DNA of 64,000 nucleotides from Dehalococcoidia bacterium (GTDB lineage: Bacteria; Chloroflexota; Dehalococcoidia; Lucifugimonadales; UBA3495). This document shows positions 8,109 to 16,782 of this stretch, in pieces. The notes under the pieces are model-generated. The model did not search any database, was not told the origin of the DNA, and worked only from the letters and a program-made list of their open reading frames with translations. Both the position numbers and the translations under genes were made by a program. Each line of letters starts with the position of its first letter. Position 1 is the first letter of the stretch. Location: the NCBI GenBank assembly GCA_022823505.1, contig JAJEIA010000090.1:1-64000 (forward strand), read 5' to 3'.

Positions 8109-9443
8109 TCACCGGGCGTCTGCCGGGGGGTCTCCGGCCAGCAACTCCGGGGGCCGCTTGATGAACAGGAAACACGCGCCGGCGGCGAAGGCGCACAGCG
8201 CTCCGGGAATGATGGCGTAGTCGTAGTCCCCGAAGTAGTCGCCGACCCATCCGGCGTACGCCGGTGACGCCACCAGCGCCCACGCGTAGGCGAAGGTGAT
8301 ATAGCCGCGCAGGGTGGCGAACCGCGTCCGCCCGAAATATTCTCCCAACGCCGCCCACACGATTACGCCGGCCCCGTCCATCATCCCTTCGCACAGGATG
8401 AATCCCAGCACCAGTGTGATCCCCACCGCCGTTTGCCAGTCGCCAAGCCAGAGGAACAGATAGCCCATCCCTTCCACCGTCAGGCTCAGGAACATGATGG
8501 CCCTCTTCGAAATACGGTCGCCCAGGTAGCCCATGATCAGGCGCGACACGAAGTTGATGGCCGACATCGCCCCCACCAGGTTCGCCGCCATCTGGGTGCT
8601 CATGCCCTTGTCGTCGACCAATATGGGGAACAGGCTGATCAGGATGCCAAGCGTCGCCATCTGCCTCAGGCCGGCACCCAGCAGCAGCAGCCAGTACGCT
8701 TGCGTCCGCAGCGCCTCCTTCACGGTGTAGTCGCGAGTCTCCCGGCGCGCCGCCGCCGCGCTGCCTCGCGCTGCCGGCGGGCGCGTCGCACCGTCGGGCA
8801 ACAGGCCCATATCCTCCGGGCGGTTGCGGAACCAGTAGCACAGCGGCAGCAGGATCACCGCGTAGAACGCGCCCGACGTGATCAGACCCCACCGCAAGCC
8901 CGACCGTTCAATCAGCAGGTTCATGGTGGTGATCAATGCCAGCCCACCCAGGGAAGCGACGGCAGCGAGTATGGAGATGGCCATGGAACGCCGTCGGTGG
9001 AACCACTGGTTCAGCCCGGCGAAGCACGCGTGCTGGAAAGCCATGCTGTTGCCCAGCGACACCAGGCCCAGGTATACGAACGCGAATGCCCAGAAATTGG
9101 GAAGCCAGAAGGCCATCACCATGTAGCCCACGACCGTGAGTATCAGCGAAGGCACCAGCACCGCCCGGTTCCCGAACTTGTCGATCAACCAGCCGGCCGC
9201 CGGTCCCTCCAGTCCTCCCTCGGCGCGGGCGATGGAGAACACCAGGTTGGTTTGAAACTGGCTTATGCCCAGTTGGTCACGGATTGGGATTACCAGGACG
9301 CCGAACCCGCGGAAGAATATCCCACTGGCGAAGAAGCTCATCACCGAAGTGATGGCAACCATCCACCACCCGTAAAAAATGCGCCCGCCGGGAGCCTGTT
9401 GCCCGGCGGGCGCAGCCGAAACGCGTTCGTCGGAAATAGCCAC
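8109..9443 (-). CDS. MFS transporter (oxalate/formate antiporter-like)
   Basis: A 444-residue carrier with 12 predicted helices in two groups of six, split by a loop at about 205-240 containing NRPEDMGLLPDG, a segment seen in the monocarboxylate/oxalate:formate branch of the MFS. Motif A-like sequence follows helix 2 (GWLIDKFGNRAVL). The start is GTG with a weak ribosome binding site. The next gene on the strand is the aminotransferase, 163 bases downstream. A related carrier is encoded at 48130-49467. Likely substrate: a small organic anion. Confidence 0.85.
   Translation of the reverse strand: MAISDERVSAAPAGQQAPGGRIFYGWWMVAITSVMSFFASGIFFRGFGVLVIPIRDQLGISQFQTNLVFSIARAEGGLEGPAAGWLIDKFGNRAVLVPSLILTVVGYMVMAFWLPNFWAFAFVYLGLVSLGNSMAFQHACFAGLNQWFHRRRSMAISILAAVASLGGLALITTMNLLIERSGLRWGLITSGAFYAVILLPLCYWFRNRPEDMGLLPDGATRPPAARGSAAAARRETRDYTVKEALRTQAYWLLLLGAGLRQMATLGILISLFPILVDDKGMSTQMAANLVGAMSAINFVSRLIMGYLGDRISKRAIMFLSLTVEGMGYLFLWLGDWQTAVGITLVLGFILCEGMMDGAGVIVWAALGEYFGRTRFATLRGYITFAYAWALVASPAYAGWVGDYFGDYDYAIIPGALCAFAAGACFLFIKRPPELLAGDPPADAR
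9381..9413 (-). repeat. 12-bp perfect inverted repeat within codons 11-21 of the MFS gene
   Basis: GCGCCCGCCGGG (9381-9392) and CCCGGCGGGCGC (9402-9413) flank a 9-base loop. In the mRNA this is a very stable hairpin about 30 bases after the GTG start, encoding APAGQQAPGGR. It could slow early elongation or limit expression, or be a chance product of high GC. Confidence 0.7.
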
Positions 9444-9564
9444 TTGCCAATCCGTTGCTGGTTATGAAATTCGCACGGCCCAGCCGCCATGGGCGGGTTC
9501 ACCGGGCGCGCAACGGCGGCCAGTGTACCGTCTGGCCCGGGCGAGGGCAACGCGGGTCAAGCGC

Positions 9565-9673
9565 TCACGCGTACCGGGCTTGCCGTCACAATGAGCCCAA
9601 CGACGTGGCGATCTCGTTCCAGCTGCGGCGTTCGTTTCCCTGACGAGATTGCCGCGCTGCGCTCGGAATGACG
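9565..9673. repeat. Dispersed palindromic repeat, family 1, copy 1
   Basis: Shares a core of GACGTGGCGATCTCGTTC and, about 25-30 bases on, CTGACGAGATTGCCGC with copies at 46050-46182 and 53661-53798. The two halves are imperfect inverted repeats, so the element folds as a long hairpin. It lies in the non-coding gap between the MFS gene and the SMP-30 gene. Confidence 0.75.
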
Positions 9674-9682
9674 CTTTCCTCG

Positions 9683-9791
9683 CAACTCTGAACGGTTGCG
9701 AAATATCCTGTCCATCCCGTTCATCCTGTTTATCCCAGTAAAATTCGCCGTTTACTGCTGCAAATGTCAACTCCGGCGCCATTGCTGATTA
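9683..9791 (-). repeat. Dispersed repeat, family 2 (GGATAAACAGGAT type), copy 1
   Basis: Read on the minus strand it contains GAATTTTACTGGGATAAACAGG and then GGGATGGACAGGAT, in the same order as the copy at 53461-53569 on the plus strand. Similarity spans about 105 bases, including the leading TAATCAGCAATGGCG. Non-coding. Confidence 0.75.
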
Positions 9792-9870
9792 AGGCGTGAT
9801 TGCCCTGAGCGTCTTCGCCCTCTCGGGAAGGATCGCCGTACTGTGGACGGATACGGGTCCGCTGTCCCGT

Positions 9871-9879
9871 TGATATAAT
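9871..9879 (+). promoter_or_regulatory. Extended -10 promoter for the SMP-30 gene
   Basis: TGATATAAT is an exact extended -10 (TGn plus TATAAT), placed 36 bases before the ATG at 9915. No convincing -35 box is present. Confidence 0.55.
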
Positions 9880-9914
9880 CGGCCCCGATCCACCCGCACT
9901 ACTGGAGGCTAACC

Positions 9915-10817
9915 ATGGCTGATGACTTGTCCGGACTTCTTGCCGAAACCGAACTGACGCTGCTCGATGGGAATCAAGTCCGCACCGAGGGCCCGCTGTG
10001 GCACCCGGGCGGGTATCTGACCTTCGTTGACCTGGAACGGCAACAGCTCCTCAAATGGGATCCCCAGACCCGCGCGACCACGGTGGTCCGCGAGAACACC
10101 GGGGAGGGCAACGGGTGCACGCTGGATCGCCAGGGCAACCTGTTGATGTGCGAAGGCGCCGACCATCGTTGCGTGACCCGCATGGACGCGGATGGCAACA
10201 TCACTTCGATAGCTGACCGTTGGGACGGCAAGCGGTTCAACAAACCCAACGACGTCATCTGCCGCACCGACGGGACGGTCTATTTCACCGACCCGCACCT
10301 CCGTTTCCCCGAGGAGTTGCGCGAGATTCCCTTCGCCGGCGTGTACCGCATAGATCCCGCCGGAAACGTACACCTGGCGACGGACGAGTGCGAGTACTCC
10401 AACGGCCTCGCCCTGTCCCCGGACGAATCGGTGCTGTACGTCGCCATCAGCCGGGCGGAGCCGGCGGACTTTGACCGCGAGGAACGCGGCGAGTTCTGCC
10501 CGAATCGACGTATCCGCGCCTTCGACGTCGCCGCCGACGGTACTTTGAGCGGCAATCGCGTCTTTATAGAAATGGGCTCGGACGCACCTGGCGTTCCGGA
10601 TGGCATGAAGGTCGACACCGCTGGCCGGGTGTGGTGCACCGGTTCCGGCGGAGTGTGGATCGTTTCGCCCGACGGCGAGCGGCTGGGAGTGCTTGAAACC
10701 CCGGAAGTGACCAGGAATATCTGTTTTGGCGGCGACGATATGCGGACGCTGTTCCTCACTTCGGGCCAGTCGCTTTACAGCATCCGCGTGCAGACCCCGG
10801 GCATCGCCGCTTTCTGA
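9915..10817 (+). CDS. SMP-30/gluconolactonase/LRE family protein
   Basis: A 300-residue six-bladed beta-propeller. The four metal or substrate ligands typical of SMP-30 lactonases can be matched: E25 (TEGPLWHP), N112 (NKPNDV), N163 (EYSNGLALSPDE) and D229 (VPDGMKVD). Such enzymes hydrolyse sugar lactones such as gluconolactone, using a divalent metal. No signal peptide, so cytoplasmic. GGAGG lies 8 bases before the ATG and an extended -10 promoter further up. First gene of a short plus-strand run. Confidence 0.88.
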   Translation: MADDLSGLLAETELTLLDGNQVRTEGPLWHPGGYLTFVDLERQQLLKWDPQTRATTVVRENTGEGNGCTLDRQGNLLMCEGADHRCVTRMDADGNITSIADRWDGKRFNKPNDVICRTDGTVYFTDPHLRFPEELREIPFAGVYRIDPAGNVHLATDECEYSNGLALSPDESVLYVAISRAEPADFDREERGEFCPNRRIRAFDVAADGTLSGNRVFIEMGSDAPGVPDGMKVDTAGRVWCTGSGGVWIVSPDGERLGVLETPEVTRNICFGGDDMRTLFLTSGQSLYSIRVQTPGIAAF

Positions 10818-10860
10818 CCGGGCTCCGCCAGCCCCCAGGTGCGTTCGGTGACCCCGCGCG

Positions 10861-11418
10861 ATGCGGATATTGGACCTGGCAACCCTCGGTCCAGGGGCGG
10901 CAGATAGCGCCGCCGCACTCCTGGTCGAGGGTTTCGCCGGACACTGGCCTGACGCCTGGCCCGACCGGGAATCGGCCATGGCCACGGTGGAGGAATGCCT
11001 GGCCAGCGGGCGAATCTGTCGCGTCGCGGTCGACCGGGAAGACAGCGTCCTTGGTTGGTCCGCCGCCGAACCCATATACCAGGGAAACGTCTGGGAGCTC
11101 AATGTTCTCGTTGTCCGTCCGTCTCACCAGCGACAGGGGATCGGAAGCGCCCTTCTGTCCGACCTGGAGCAGCAGGTGAGCCGCCGGGGCGGCCTCACGA
11201 TCTGGCTCGGTTCCGATGACGAGGACAATATGACCTCCCTGGCCGGCGTTGACCTTTATCCCGATCCGCTGTGGCACCTGGCACGCATCACCAACCTGAA
11301 GGGCCATCCGTTCGAGTTCTATCTGAAAATGGGTTATGCCATCGCCGGCGTCCTGCCGGATGCGAATGGGCGCGGCAAACCGGATATCTTCCTTGCCAAG
11401 TCGGTGGGCCGCCGCTGA
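10861..11418 (+). CDS. GNAT family N-acetyltransferase
   Basis: A 185-residue acetyl-CoA-dependent acetyltransferase. The acetyl-CoA loop is visible in VVRPSHQRQGIGSALL (RxxGxG/A type), preceded by WELNVLVV (beta-4). The C-terminal HPFEFYLKMGYAIAGVLPDANG resembles aminoglycoside 6'-N-acetyltransferase-like members, but the natural substrate cannot be inferred. There is no clear ribosome binding site before the ATG. It lies 43 bases after the lactonase gene and may share its promoter. Confidence 0.82.
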   Translation: MRILDLATLGPGAADSAAALLVEGFAGHWPDAWPDRESAMATVEECLASGRICRVAVDREDSVLGWSAAEPIYQGNVWELNVLVVRPSHQRQGIGSALLSDLEQQVSRRGGLTIWLGSDDEDNMTSLAGVDLYPDPLWHLARITNLKGHPFEFYLKMGYAIAGVLPDANGRGKPDIFLAKSVGRR

Positions 11419-11492
11419 GCCACGCCAAATTGTGGTAAAACTAGGCTGGGTCAATAGGGACAGCCACACACCATGCCTTTAAGGAGGCTCGA

Positions 11493-12413
11493 ATGACCAC
11501 TGCCACCAATGTCGTCGGCAACGGCGCACACACCTACGAATTCGATCGCAACTGGGCGCAGGTTCCCGAAGGAATCCCGATGCCGGCTGCGGCGGTCTTC
11601 GGCGACGACGAGGACCGTGTCTACTGTTTCAACCGCAATCCTGAACACCCGATCATGGTGTTCGACCGTGACGGCAAGTTCGTCAAGTCCTGGGGCGCCG
11701 GCATGTTCGAGTTCCCCCATGCCATCATCATCGACCAGTGGGGCTACGTCTGGCTCGTGGACCGCAACATGGGGCAGATTTTCAAGCTCACCAAGGACGG
11801 CGAGCTGGTGATGACCCTGGGCGAGTACGGTTACCGCTCCGACACCGGAGCCGATAACACCTCGTTCGACTCAAACTCGTGGCACCAGGTGGTGCGGGGC
11901 GCGGACCCCTTCAACATGCCCGCTGGCATCGCGCTGAACGACGACGGCGAGATCTACATCGCCGACGGTTACGCCAACGCCCGGGTCCACAAGTTCACGC
12001 CCACCGGCGAGCATATCTTCTCCTGGGGTGAGCCGGGCCCGGGTCCCGGCCAGTTCAACCTGCCGCACGGCGCCTGGATCAACCGCCAGGGCAACCTCCT
12101 GATCGCCGACCGGGAAAACGATCGCGTCCAGGTCTTCAACCAGGACGGGACGCACGTTACCGACTGGCCCAGCAAGCTGATCGGTCCGGCGGTCATCTGC
12201 ATCGACGACGACGATGTCGCGTACGTAGCCGAACACAACGGCGGGATGCTCAGTATCCTGGACGCTAACGGAGAGCGGCTGGCCCAATGGGGCGACTTGA
12301 CCCATCGCAGTTGCCACGGCGTATGGGTCGACAGTCAAAAGGACCTGTACGTGGTTGAGCCCTACGAGGGCAGCAGCGGCCGCACGGTGGTCAAGTACAC
12401 CCGCAAAGGTTAG
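11493..12413 (+). CDS. NHL-repeat beta-propeller protein
   Basis: A 306-residue protein with about five NHL repeats (FEFPHAIIIDQWGYVWLVD, NMPAGIALNDDGEIYIAD, FNLPHGAWINRQGNLLIAD, CHGVWVDSQKDLYVVEP), like the propeller of peptidyl-hydroxyglycine alpha-amidating lyase. No signal peptide or transmembrane helix is seen. AAGGAGG lies 8 bases before the ATG. A terminator follows directly. NHL propellers usually bind ligands or proteins; some are lyases or lactonases. Confidence 0.82.
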   Translation: MTTATNVVGNGAHTYEFDRNWAQVPEGIPMPAAAVFGDDEDRVYCFNRNPEHPIMVFDRDGKFVKSWGAGMFEFPHAIIIDQWGYVWLVDRNMGQIFKLTKDGELVMTLGEYGYRSDTGADNTSFDSNSWHQVVRGADPFNMPAGIALNDDGEIYIADGYANARVHKFTPTGEHIFSWGEPGPGPGQFNLPHGAWINRQGNLLIADRENDRVQVFNQDGTHVTDWPSKLIGPAVICIDDDDVAYVAEHNGGMLSILDANGERLAQWGDLTHRSCHGVWVDSQKDLYVVEPYEGSSGRTVVKYTRKG

Positions 12414-12435
12414 CCTGCATCCGTGCAACCCGAAT

Positions 12436-12468
12436 TGGGGGTGGCCGCACAGCCGCCCCTTTATTTTT
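12436..12468 (+). terminator. Rho-independent terminator after the NHL gene
   Basis: An 8-bp GC-rich stem with one internal mismatch (GGGGTGGC paired with GCCGCCCC), loop CGCACA, followed by TTTATTTTT. It lies 22 bases after the stop codon. Confidence 0.8.
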
Positions 12469-12510
12469 GTGCGAAATTCGTCAAGCATATTTTTTTGTTT
12501 CGCAACGATA

Positions 12511-12541
12511 TTGAACAATACGCACAAAATCTGATTATAAT
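12511..12541 (+). promoter_or_regulatory. Promoter in AT-rich tract for the 12665 gene
   Basis: TTGAAC (12511-12516), a 19-base spacer and TATAAT (12536-12541). The preceding 40 bases (12470-12510) are very AT-rich for this genome and could act as an UP element. The predicted leader before the ATG is about 115 bases. Confidence 0.5.
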
Positions 12542-12664
12542 GTGCAGCCGAACGTGCACGCAGGATTCCTGGTTCGCTCCGCCGGCTTGGGTTTCCCGGT
12601 GATGCGCGCGCATACATAAAAAACCGGAGCTTTTACTCCCATCACAGAATTAGAGGATGAAGCA

Positions 12665-13135
12665 ATGGCAACCGTGACGCTCAACATCTCCGGGGACAGC
12701 CAGGAGGTTATCTCAGTTATCCGTTCCCTGGCGAAGCAACATGAACTGGCCGACACTCAGGCTGCATTGGAAGCGCCGGTAATCGCGAACGGCGTAGCCA
12801 TTTCCAGTGTGCCGGGTGTTTCCCGGGAGCCGGCCTGGACTACCGTGACTGCCAGGGAAACCCGCAACAACGTCTCTTCCGACGCTCAACGGCTGTTGGA
12901 TGCCCTCGTGCGCGCACCAGATCACCAGATGCACATCGATGACATCTACAGCCAGTTGGACCTGGACCGGTACGGTTTGATCGGAGCGCGGCGCTCGATT
13001 TCAGCGGCGCTTCGGAGGAACGCGGCGACAGTCAACGCTACCCTCCTTTCTACCAGGGACCGCCGCGTAACCCTGAACAGCGAATACGCCGATGCGATCT
13101 CCATTGAGTCGCACGCCGGCGCATTGGGCAATTAG
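12665..13135 (+). CDS. Hypothetical protein with possible DNA-binding C-terminus
   Basis: A 156-residue soluble protein. Residues 1-40 are helical and begin MATVTLNISGDSQEV; residues about 80-150 (AQRLLDALVRAPDHQMHIDD, then RSISAALRRNAATVNATLLS) look like a small helix-turn-helix domain. GAGGAT lies close upstream of the ATG. It is a single-gene unit between two terminators and has its own AT-rich promoter, which suggests high or regulated expression. Function unknown. Confidence 0.7.
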   Translation: MATVTLNISGDSQEVISVIRSLAKQHELADTQAALEAPVIANGVAISSVPGVSREPAWTTVTARETRNNVSSDAQRLLDALVRAPDHQMHIDDIYSQLDLDRYGLIGARRSISAALRRNAATVNATLLSTRDRRVTLNSEYADAISIESHAGALGN

Positions 13136-13161
13136 GAGGGTTTCCGATAGCGGCGCGAAAT

Positions 13162-13196
13162 GCCGCCCTCCGACGCTGTAAAGCGTGACGGGCGGC
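13162..13196. terminator. Hairpin between convergent genes, probable bidirectional terminator
   Basis: GCCGCCC and GGGCGGC enclose an inner stem ACGCT-gtaa-AGCGT. It lies between the ends of the 12665 gene (plus) and the CoA transferase gene (minus). On the minus strand it is followed by ATTTCG; there is no strong U tract on either side. Confidence 0.6.
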
Positions 13197-13214
13197 ACGC
13201 AAACCACTGGAGAA

Positions 13215-14627
13215 TCAGACGACCCGCTCCGGCCACACCGGGTCGTGATACCCCAGGGGTACCGTGGGCCGTTCCCAGAACGGCTGGGTCTCGGACAACT
13301 GAATGGTGGGTGCCAGGTGCTTCAGCAGTCCCGCTGGCACCTGGTTACTCGTACACCAACTGCTGATTTCATCCGGCCCGAAATCAGCGGCCACGTCATG
13401 CAGTTCGGACTCAGGCACCTGCCCCCGGTCGACCAGCCATTTGCCGGTCTGCGCCAGAGAAATCCTGACCAGCCAGCTCCCGCCTTCCCGCGCGCGCCGT
13501 GACAGGGCCGTCAGCGCGCCGTAGGCCATCAGGTATCCGGTCAGGTAGTCGATGGCGGACACCGGATAGAACTGCGGTCCCGGCTCCGAGCCGGGGAACA
13601 GCTGGCCCTGCCGATGCGTGATGCCGCTGACGGTCTGCACCACCGTATCGAACCCGCGGCGCTCCGCCCAGGGTCCGATGCGCCCAAACGCCGAGAGTGA
13701 AACGTAGACAATGCCGGGCCGTAGTTTCGCGAGGTCTTCCGGGGCCAGGCCGCGCTGCGCCAGGGTTCCCGGGCGGTAGCCCTGCGAAAACACATCGGCC
13801 TGACTCACCAGGTGCCGCATGGTCGCCAGGTCCTGATCGTCCCGAAGGTCAAGGCGGGTGGACAACTTGCCGTGCCCGGTGTCGAATTCCTGGGCTTCGC
13901 TGCTGGGCAGGTGTTCCGCCGTCACTTTCATAACGTCCGCGCCGTGCTCCGCCAGCGTGCGTGCGCAGGTGGGGCCGGCCAGCACGCGGGTCAGATCCAG
14001 AACGCGTATCCCTGAAAGGGGACGCGGGCCGTCGGGCAACGGTTCCGGTGGGCTGTCGCCGATCCGGTCGATCTCGAGCAGAGGCAAAGAAGCCACGGCG
14101 GCGGATTGCGGATGCTGGCCCCATTCTGCCATGGACCGTACCATCCCGCCGGCTCCCCGCGCGGCAATGATCGCCTCTTCCAGCTCCAGCGCGTCCCAAT
14201 TCGCCACCGCTCGCCGCACGGCTTCCCGGTCTTCCGGCACGCCCAATACGCTCAGCGCCGCTTCCCGATGGTTCGGAAAGTTGCAGTGCAGGTAGCTCCA
14301 CCTGCCGTTTTTGGCGGGATAAACACCCATCACCGAGGGACGCTCTCCGGCGGCCGGCGCGCCGTTGAGGGACATGTACCTGCTGCTGCGCAACGAAGCC
14401 GTGGCCCGCCTGGCGTCCACCGCGACGTCCTGCCGGCGTCCGGTGCGCATCTCCCACAAATCGGAGACGGCCAGCCCAACCGCCGCCAGGCTCGCGGCGG
14501 CCGTTTCTCCGATCCGGAAGGGCGTCGGCAGGATCGGGTCCACCCCGCCGGTAAACGAAACCCGAGAGGCCTGCTCCCGGTCGCATCCGGGAACGGTGCG
14601 CAACGTTGAAAGGATTTGATCAGACAC
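13215..14627 (-). CDS. CaiB/BaiF family (family III) CoA transferase
   Basis: A 470-residue protein in a known longer subgroup of family III CoA transferases: the N-terminal 170 residues resemble the usual C-terminal part (GVYPAKNGRWSYLHCNFPNH, WGQHPQSAAVASLPLL) and the standard N-terminal fold starts only at about 180 (PLSGIRVLDLTRVLAGPTCA, then TLAEHGADVMKV). It continues DTGHGKLSTRLDLR and FSQGYRPGTLAQRG. The enzyme moves CoA between carboxylic acids. GTG at 14627 was chosen for its upstream AAAGGAAT; in-frame ATGs further up have no ribosome binding site. It is transcribed towards the 12665 gene. Substrate unknown. Confidence 0.82.
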   Translation of the reverse strand: MSDQILSTLRTVPGCDREQASRVSFTGGVDPILPTPFRIGETAAASLAAVGLAVSDLWEMRTGRRQDVAVDARRATASLRSSRYMSLNGAPAAGERPSVMGVYPAKNGRWSYLHCNFPNHREAALSVLGVPEDREAVRRAVANWDALELEEAIIAARGAGGMVRSMAEWGQHPQSAAVASLPLLEIDRIGDSPPEPLPDGPRPLSGIRVLDLTRVLAGPTCARTLAEHGADVMKVTAEHLPSSEAQEFDTGHGKLSTRLDLRDDQDLATMRHLVSQADVFSQGYRPGTLAQRGLAPEDLAKLRPGIVYVSLSAFGRIGPWAERRGFDTVVQTVSGITHRQGQLFPGSEPGPQFYPVSAIDYLTGYLMAYGALTALSRRAREGGSWLVRISLAQTGKWLVDRGQVPESELHDVAADFGPDEISSWCTSNQVPAGLLKHLAPTIQLSETQPFWERPTVPLGYHDPVWPERVV

Positions 14628-14791
14628 GGTGTATTCCTTTATTTCCCGCCTGACGCGCCGCTTGGCAAACGCAATCGACGCTGGGAAACCGGCCACGTAA
14701 GGATGCCGAAACTCGCCAGCCATCTTACACCAAATGGTCGGGGCGAAATGGGTTCGATTGCCCCGGCGCCCGGCCTGCGGGCGTCGGCGCG

Positions 14792-14820
14792 TTGTCGGGC
14801 TCGGCCTACCCGTGTATATT
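14792..14820 (+). promoter_or_regulatory. Promoter of the hydratase-plsX-fabG cluster
   Basis: TTGTCG (14792-14797), a 17-base spacer, TATATT (14815-14820). It would start transcription about 45 bases before the TTG start at 14871. Confidence 0.5.
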
Positions 14821-14870
14821 GTTTGCATCGTGGAGCGGAGTTATCCGCGTGAACGGTCAGGGGAAGAGCA

Positions 14871-15257
14871 TTGCAAGATAACGCGATTAGCTTGGGCTCC
14901 TGGGAAATCACCTCCGACGCAGTCCACAAATATCTTTCGGCCGTCGGCGATAATTTGCCGCTGTATCTGGACTCGCAATGCGCTCCTCCGATTATGCTCG
15001 CCGCCCGCGTCGTGGCTCTGTTGCTGGAACGATTGTCACTGCCCGACGGCGCGATCCACAGTCTGCAGGATATAGAGGCCATGGACCTGTTGCGCGTGGG
15101 CGCCACAGTATCCGCGGTCGCCAGGGTTGAGCCGGTTCGTGAGCGCAGTGGGATGCGGTTCCTCACCGTGACCTACACGGTTTCGGAGGAACCGACGGGA
15201 CTGGATCTCATGCAGGGTCGCACCACGGTCCTGCTCCCCGCGGAACAGAGCGACTAA
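14871..15257 (+). CDS. Hot-dog fold hydratase-like protein (MaoC N-terminal type)
   Basis: A 128-residue protein starting at TTG with AGGGGA 6 bases upstream. The arrangement ITSDAVHKYLSAVGDNLPLY, APPIMLAARVVALLLERL, LRVGATVSAVARVEPVRERS, then FLTVTYTV fits the FAS1/HadA-type N-terminal hot-dog half of MaoC dehydratases, which itself lacks the catalytic Asp/His. It is followed 14 bases later by a catalytic MaoC protein, so the two probably form a HadA/HadB-like heterodimer. Confidence 0.7.
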   Translation: MQDNAISLGSWEITSDAVHKYLSAVGDNLPLYLDSQCAPPIMLAARVVALLLERLSLPDGAIHSLQDIEAMDLLRVGATVSAVARVEPVRERSGMRFLTVTYTVSEEPTGLDLMQGRTTVLLPAEQSD

Positions 15258-15271
15258 CCGCCAGGGTTGAT

Positions 15272-15736
15272 ATGCCTGCCGACTCTTCAGTACGCGCGTC
15301 TTCGCCGTGGGAGGCGGGTTACGTCATACCTTCGGTGCGGCGCGCCATACATCGCGACAACATCGAGGCCTACCGGTACGCCTCCGGTGACCACAATCGG
15401 ATCCACCACGACGATGAGTTCGCGGCGGGCACCCAGTTTGGCGGCGTGATTGCCCACGGCATGCTGACTTTGGCCATGATCTCCGAGATGATGGCGGGAG
15501 CGTACGGAACCTGCTGGTTGCAGACGGGCGGACTGCGGGTCAGGTTCCGCGGAGCCGCCCATCCGGGAGACGTCCTGGAGGCCGTGGGCTCGGTAACCAA
15601 GAGTGAATCGGTCGCTAATGGCAGCCGTCTAACTTGCAGTGTAGAACTGCTGAACGTTGATAATGGGAACAGGATCATCACCGGGTCGGCGATTGTAGTG
15701 TTGGGCTCGGCGGATATGAGGGAAACTGCGCAATGA
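15272..15736 (+). CDS. MaoC-family dehydratase / (R)-hydratase
   Basis: A 154-residue hot-dog enzyme with the hydratase-2 motif YASGDHNRIHHDDEFA (D40 and H45 catalytic), followed by FGGVIAHGMLTLAMISEM. It hydrates trans-2-enoyl thioesters or dehydrates (R)-3-hydroxyacyl thioesters. It sits between the non-catalytic hot-dog protein and plsX, overlapping plsX by 4 bases (ATGA). With fabG close by, it probably serves as the fatty-acid synthesis dehydratase in place of FabZ. Confidence 0.85.
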   Translation: MPADSSVRASSPWEAGYVIPSVRRAIHRDNIEAYRYASGDHNRIHHDDEFAAGTQFGGVIAHGMLTLAMISEMMAGAYGTCWLQTGGLRVRFRGAAHPGDVLEAVGSVTKSESVANGSRLTCSVELLNVDNGNRIITGSAIVVLGSADMRETAQ

Positions 15737-16764
15737 GCACCAACGGAGATATGCCTCGGGTACGCGTCGCGGTGGATGCGATGGGCGGAGACTTTGGCCC
15801 GGCGGAGACGGTTCCCGGCGTCCTGGCGGCGCTGGACGACCATCCCGAACTGGCCGTCATCCTGGTGGGCGACCCCGATGCCGTGCAATCTGAATTGTCC
15901 CGCCACGATGCCACCGGACGGCCCGTTTCGATAGCTCCTTCCGAGGGGAAGGTCGAAGATGACGAGCATCCTGTGGCTGCCCTGCGTCGAAAGCCGAATT
16001 CGTCCATCGCGGTCTCAATGGGCCTGGTGCAGCAGGGCCAGGCGGACATGGTGGTGTCCATGGGCTCCACCGGGGCGACCATGGCCACGGCGGTAATGGC
16101 GCTGGGCCTGCTGGAAGGCCTGGAGCGGCCGTGCATTGGCGGCAACTTCCTCGGCGTCGCGCCAAACACCACCGTGGTCGACCTGGGCAGCAACGTGGAT
16201 TGCCGTCCGTCTTTGCTGCTGAGCTTTGCCGCGCTGGGCGTCGCCTTTTCCCGCCGCCGGCTGGGTATCGAGAACCCCCGTGTTGCCCTGCTCAGCGTGG
16301 GCGAAGAGGCCGCCAAGGGCAACCGACAGGTCCAGGAGAGCCATGCCCTGTTCCGCGAGAGCCATTTGAACTTCGTTGGCAACGTCGAGGGCATGGACTT
16401 TTTCACCGGCAAGGCGGATGTCATCGTGTGCGACGGTTTCATCGGCAACATCCTCATCAAGTTCGCAGAAGGCCTGGGTTCCGCGCTGGTGCCGTACCTG
16501 CATCAACACCTCTCTGCCGTTCTGCCCAATGAGCAGGTTCGGCAGTTCGGTGAAGCCCTGTGGACCACCATGAACCTGCCGCGCACCATGGGCGGGCCGC
16601 TTTTTGGCGTGGACGGCCTGGTAATGATCGGTCACGGCTCGTCCAACGCCACCGGCGTCGCGGGCGCGATCAACACGGGACTGCTGTGCCACCGGTTGGA
16701 GCTGGTGGAAGGGTTCCGGGAGGAACTGGCCGAATTGCATCGTGCCGTCGTGCGCGAGACGTGA
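15733..16764 (+). CDS. plsX: Phosphate acyltransferase PlsX
   Basis: A 343-residue homologue of PlsX, which makes acyl-phosphate from acyl-ACP for the first acylation of glycerol 3-phosphate. Family marks: VAVDAMGGDFGPAETVPG at the N-terminus, SMGSTGATMATAVM, NPRVALLSVGEEAAKGN, GNVEGMDFFTGKADVIVCDG and the C-terminal HGSSNATGVAGAI. The start overlaps the MaoC stop (ATGA), so translation is coupled. fabG follows after 18 bases. Confidence 0.95.
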   Translation: MSTNGDMPRVRVAVDAMGGDFGPAETVPGVLAALDDHPELAVILVGDPDAVQSELSRHDATGRPVSIAPSEGKVEDDEHPVAALRRKPNSSIAVSMGLVQQGQADMVVSMGSTGATMATAVMALGLLEGLERPCIGGNFLGVAPNTTVVDLGSNVDCRPSLLLSFAALGVAFSRRRLGIENPRVALLSVGEEAAKGNRQVQESHALFRESHLNFVGNVEGMDFFTGKADVIVCDGFIGNILIKFAEGLGSALVPYLHQHLSAVLPNEQVRQFGEALWTTMNLPRTMGGPLFGVDGLVMIGHGSSNATGVAGAINTGLLCHRLELVEGFREELAELHRAVVRET

Positions 16765-16782
16765 AGGATTGGGTGTTCAACC

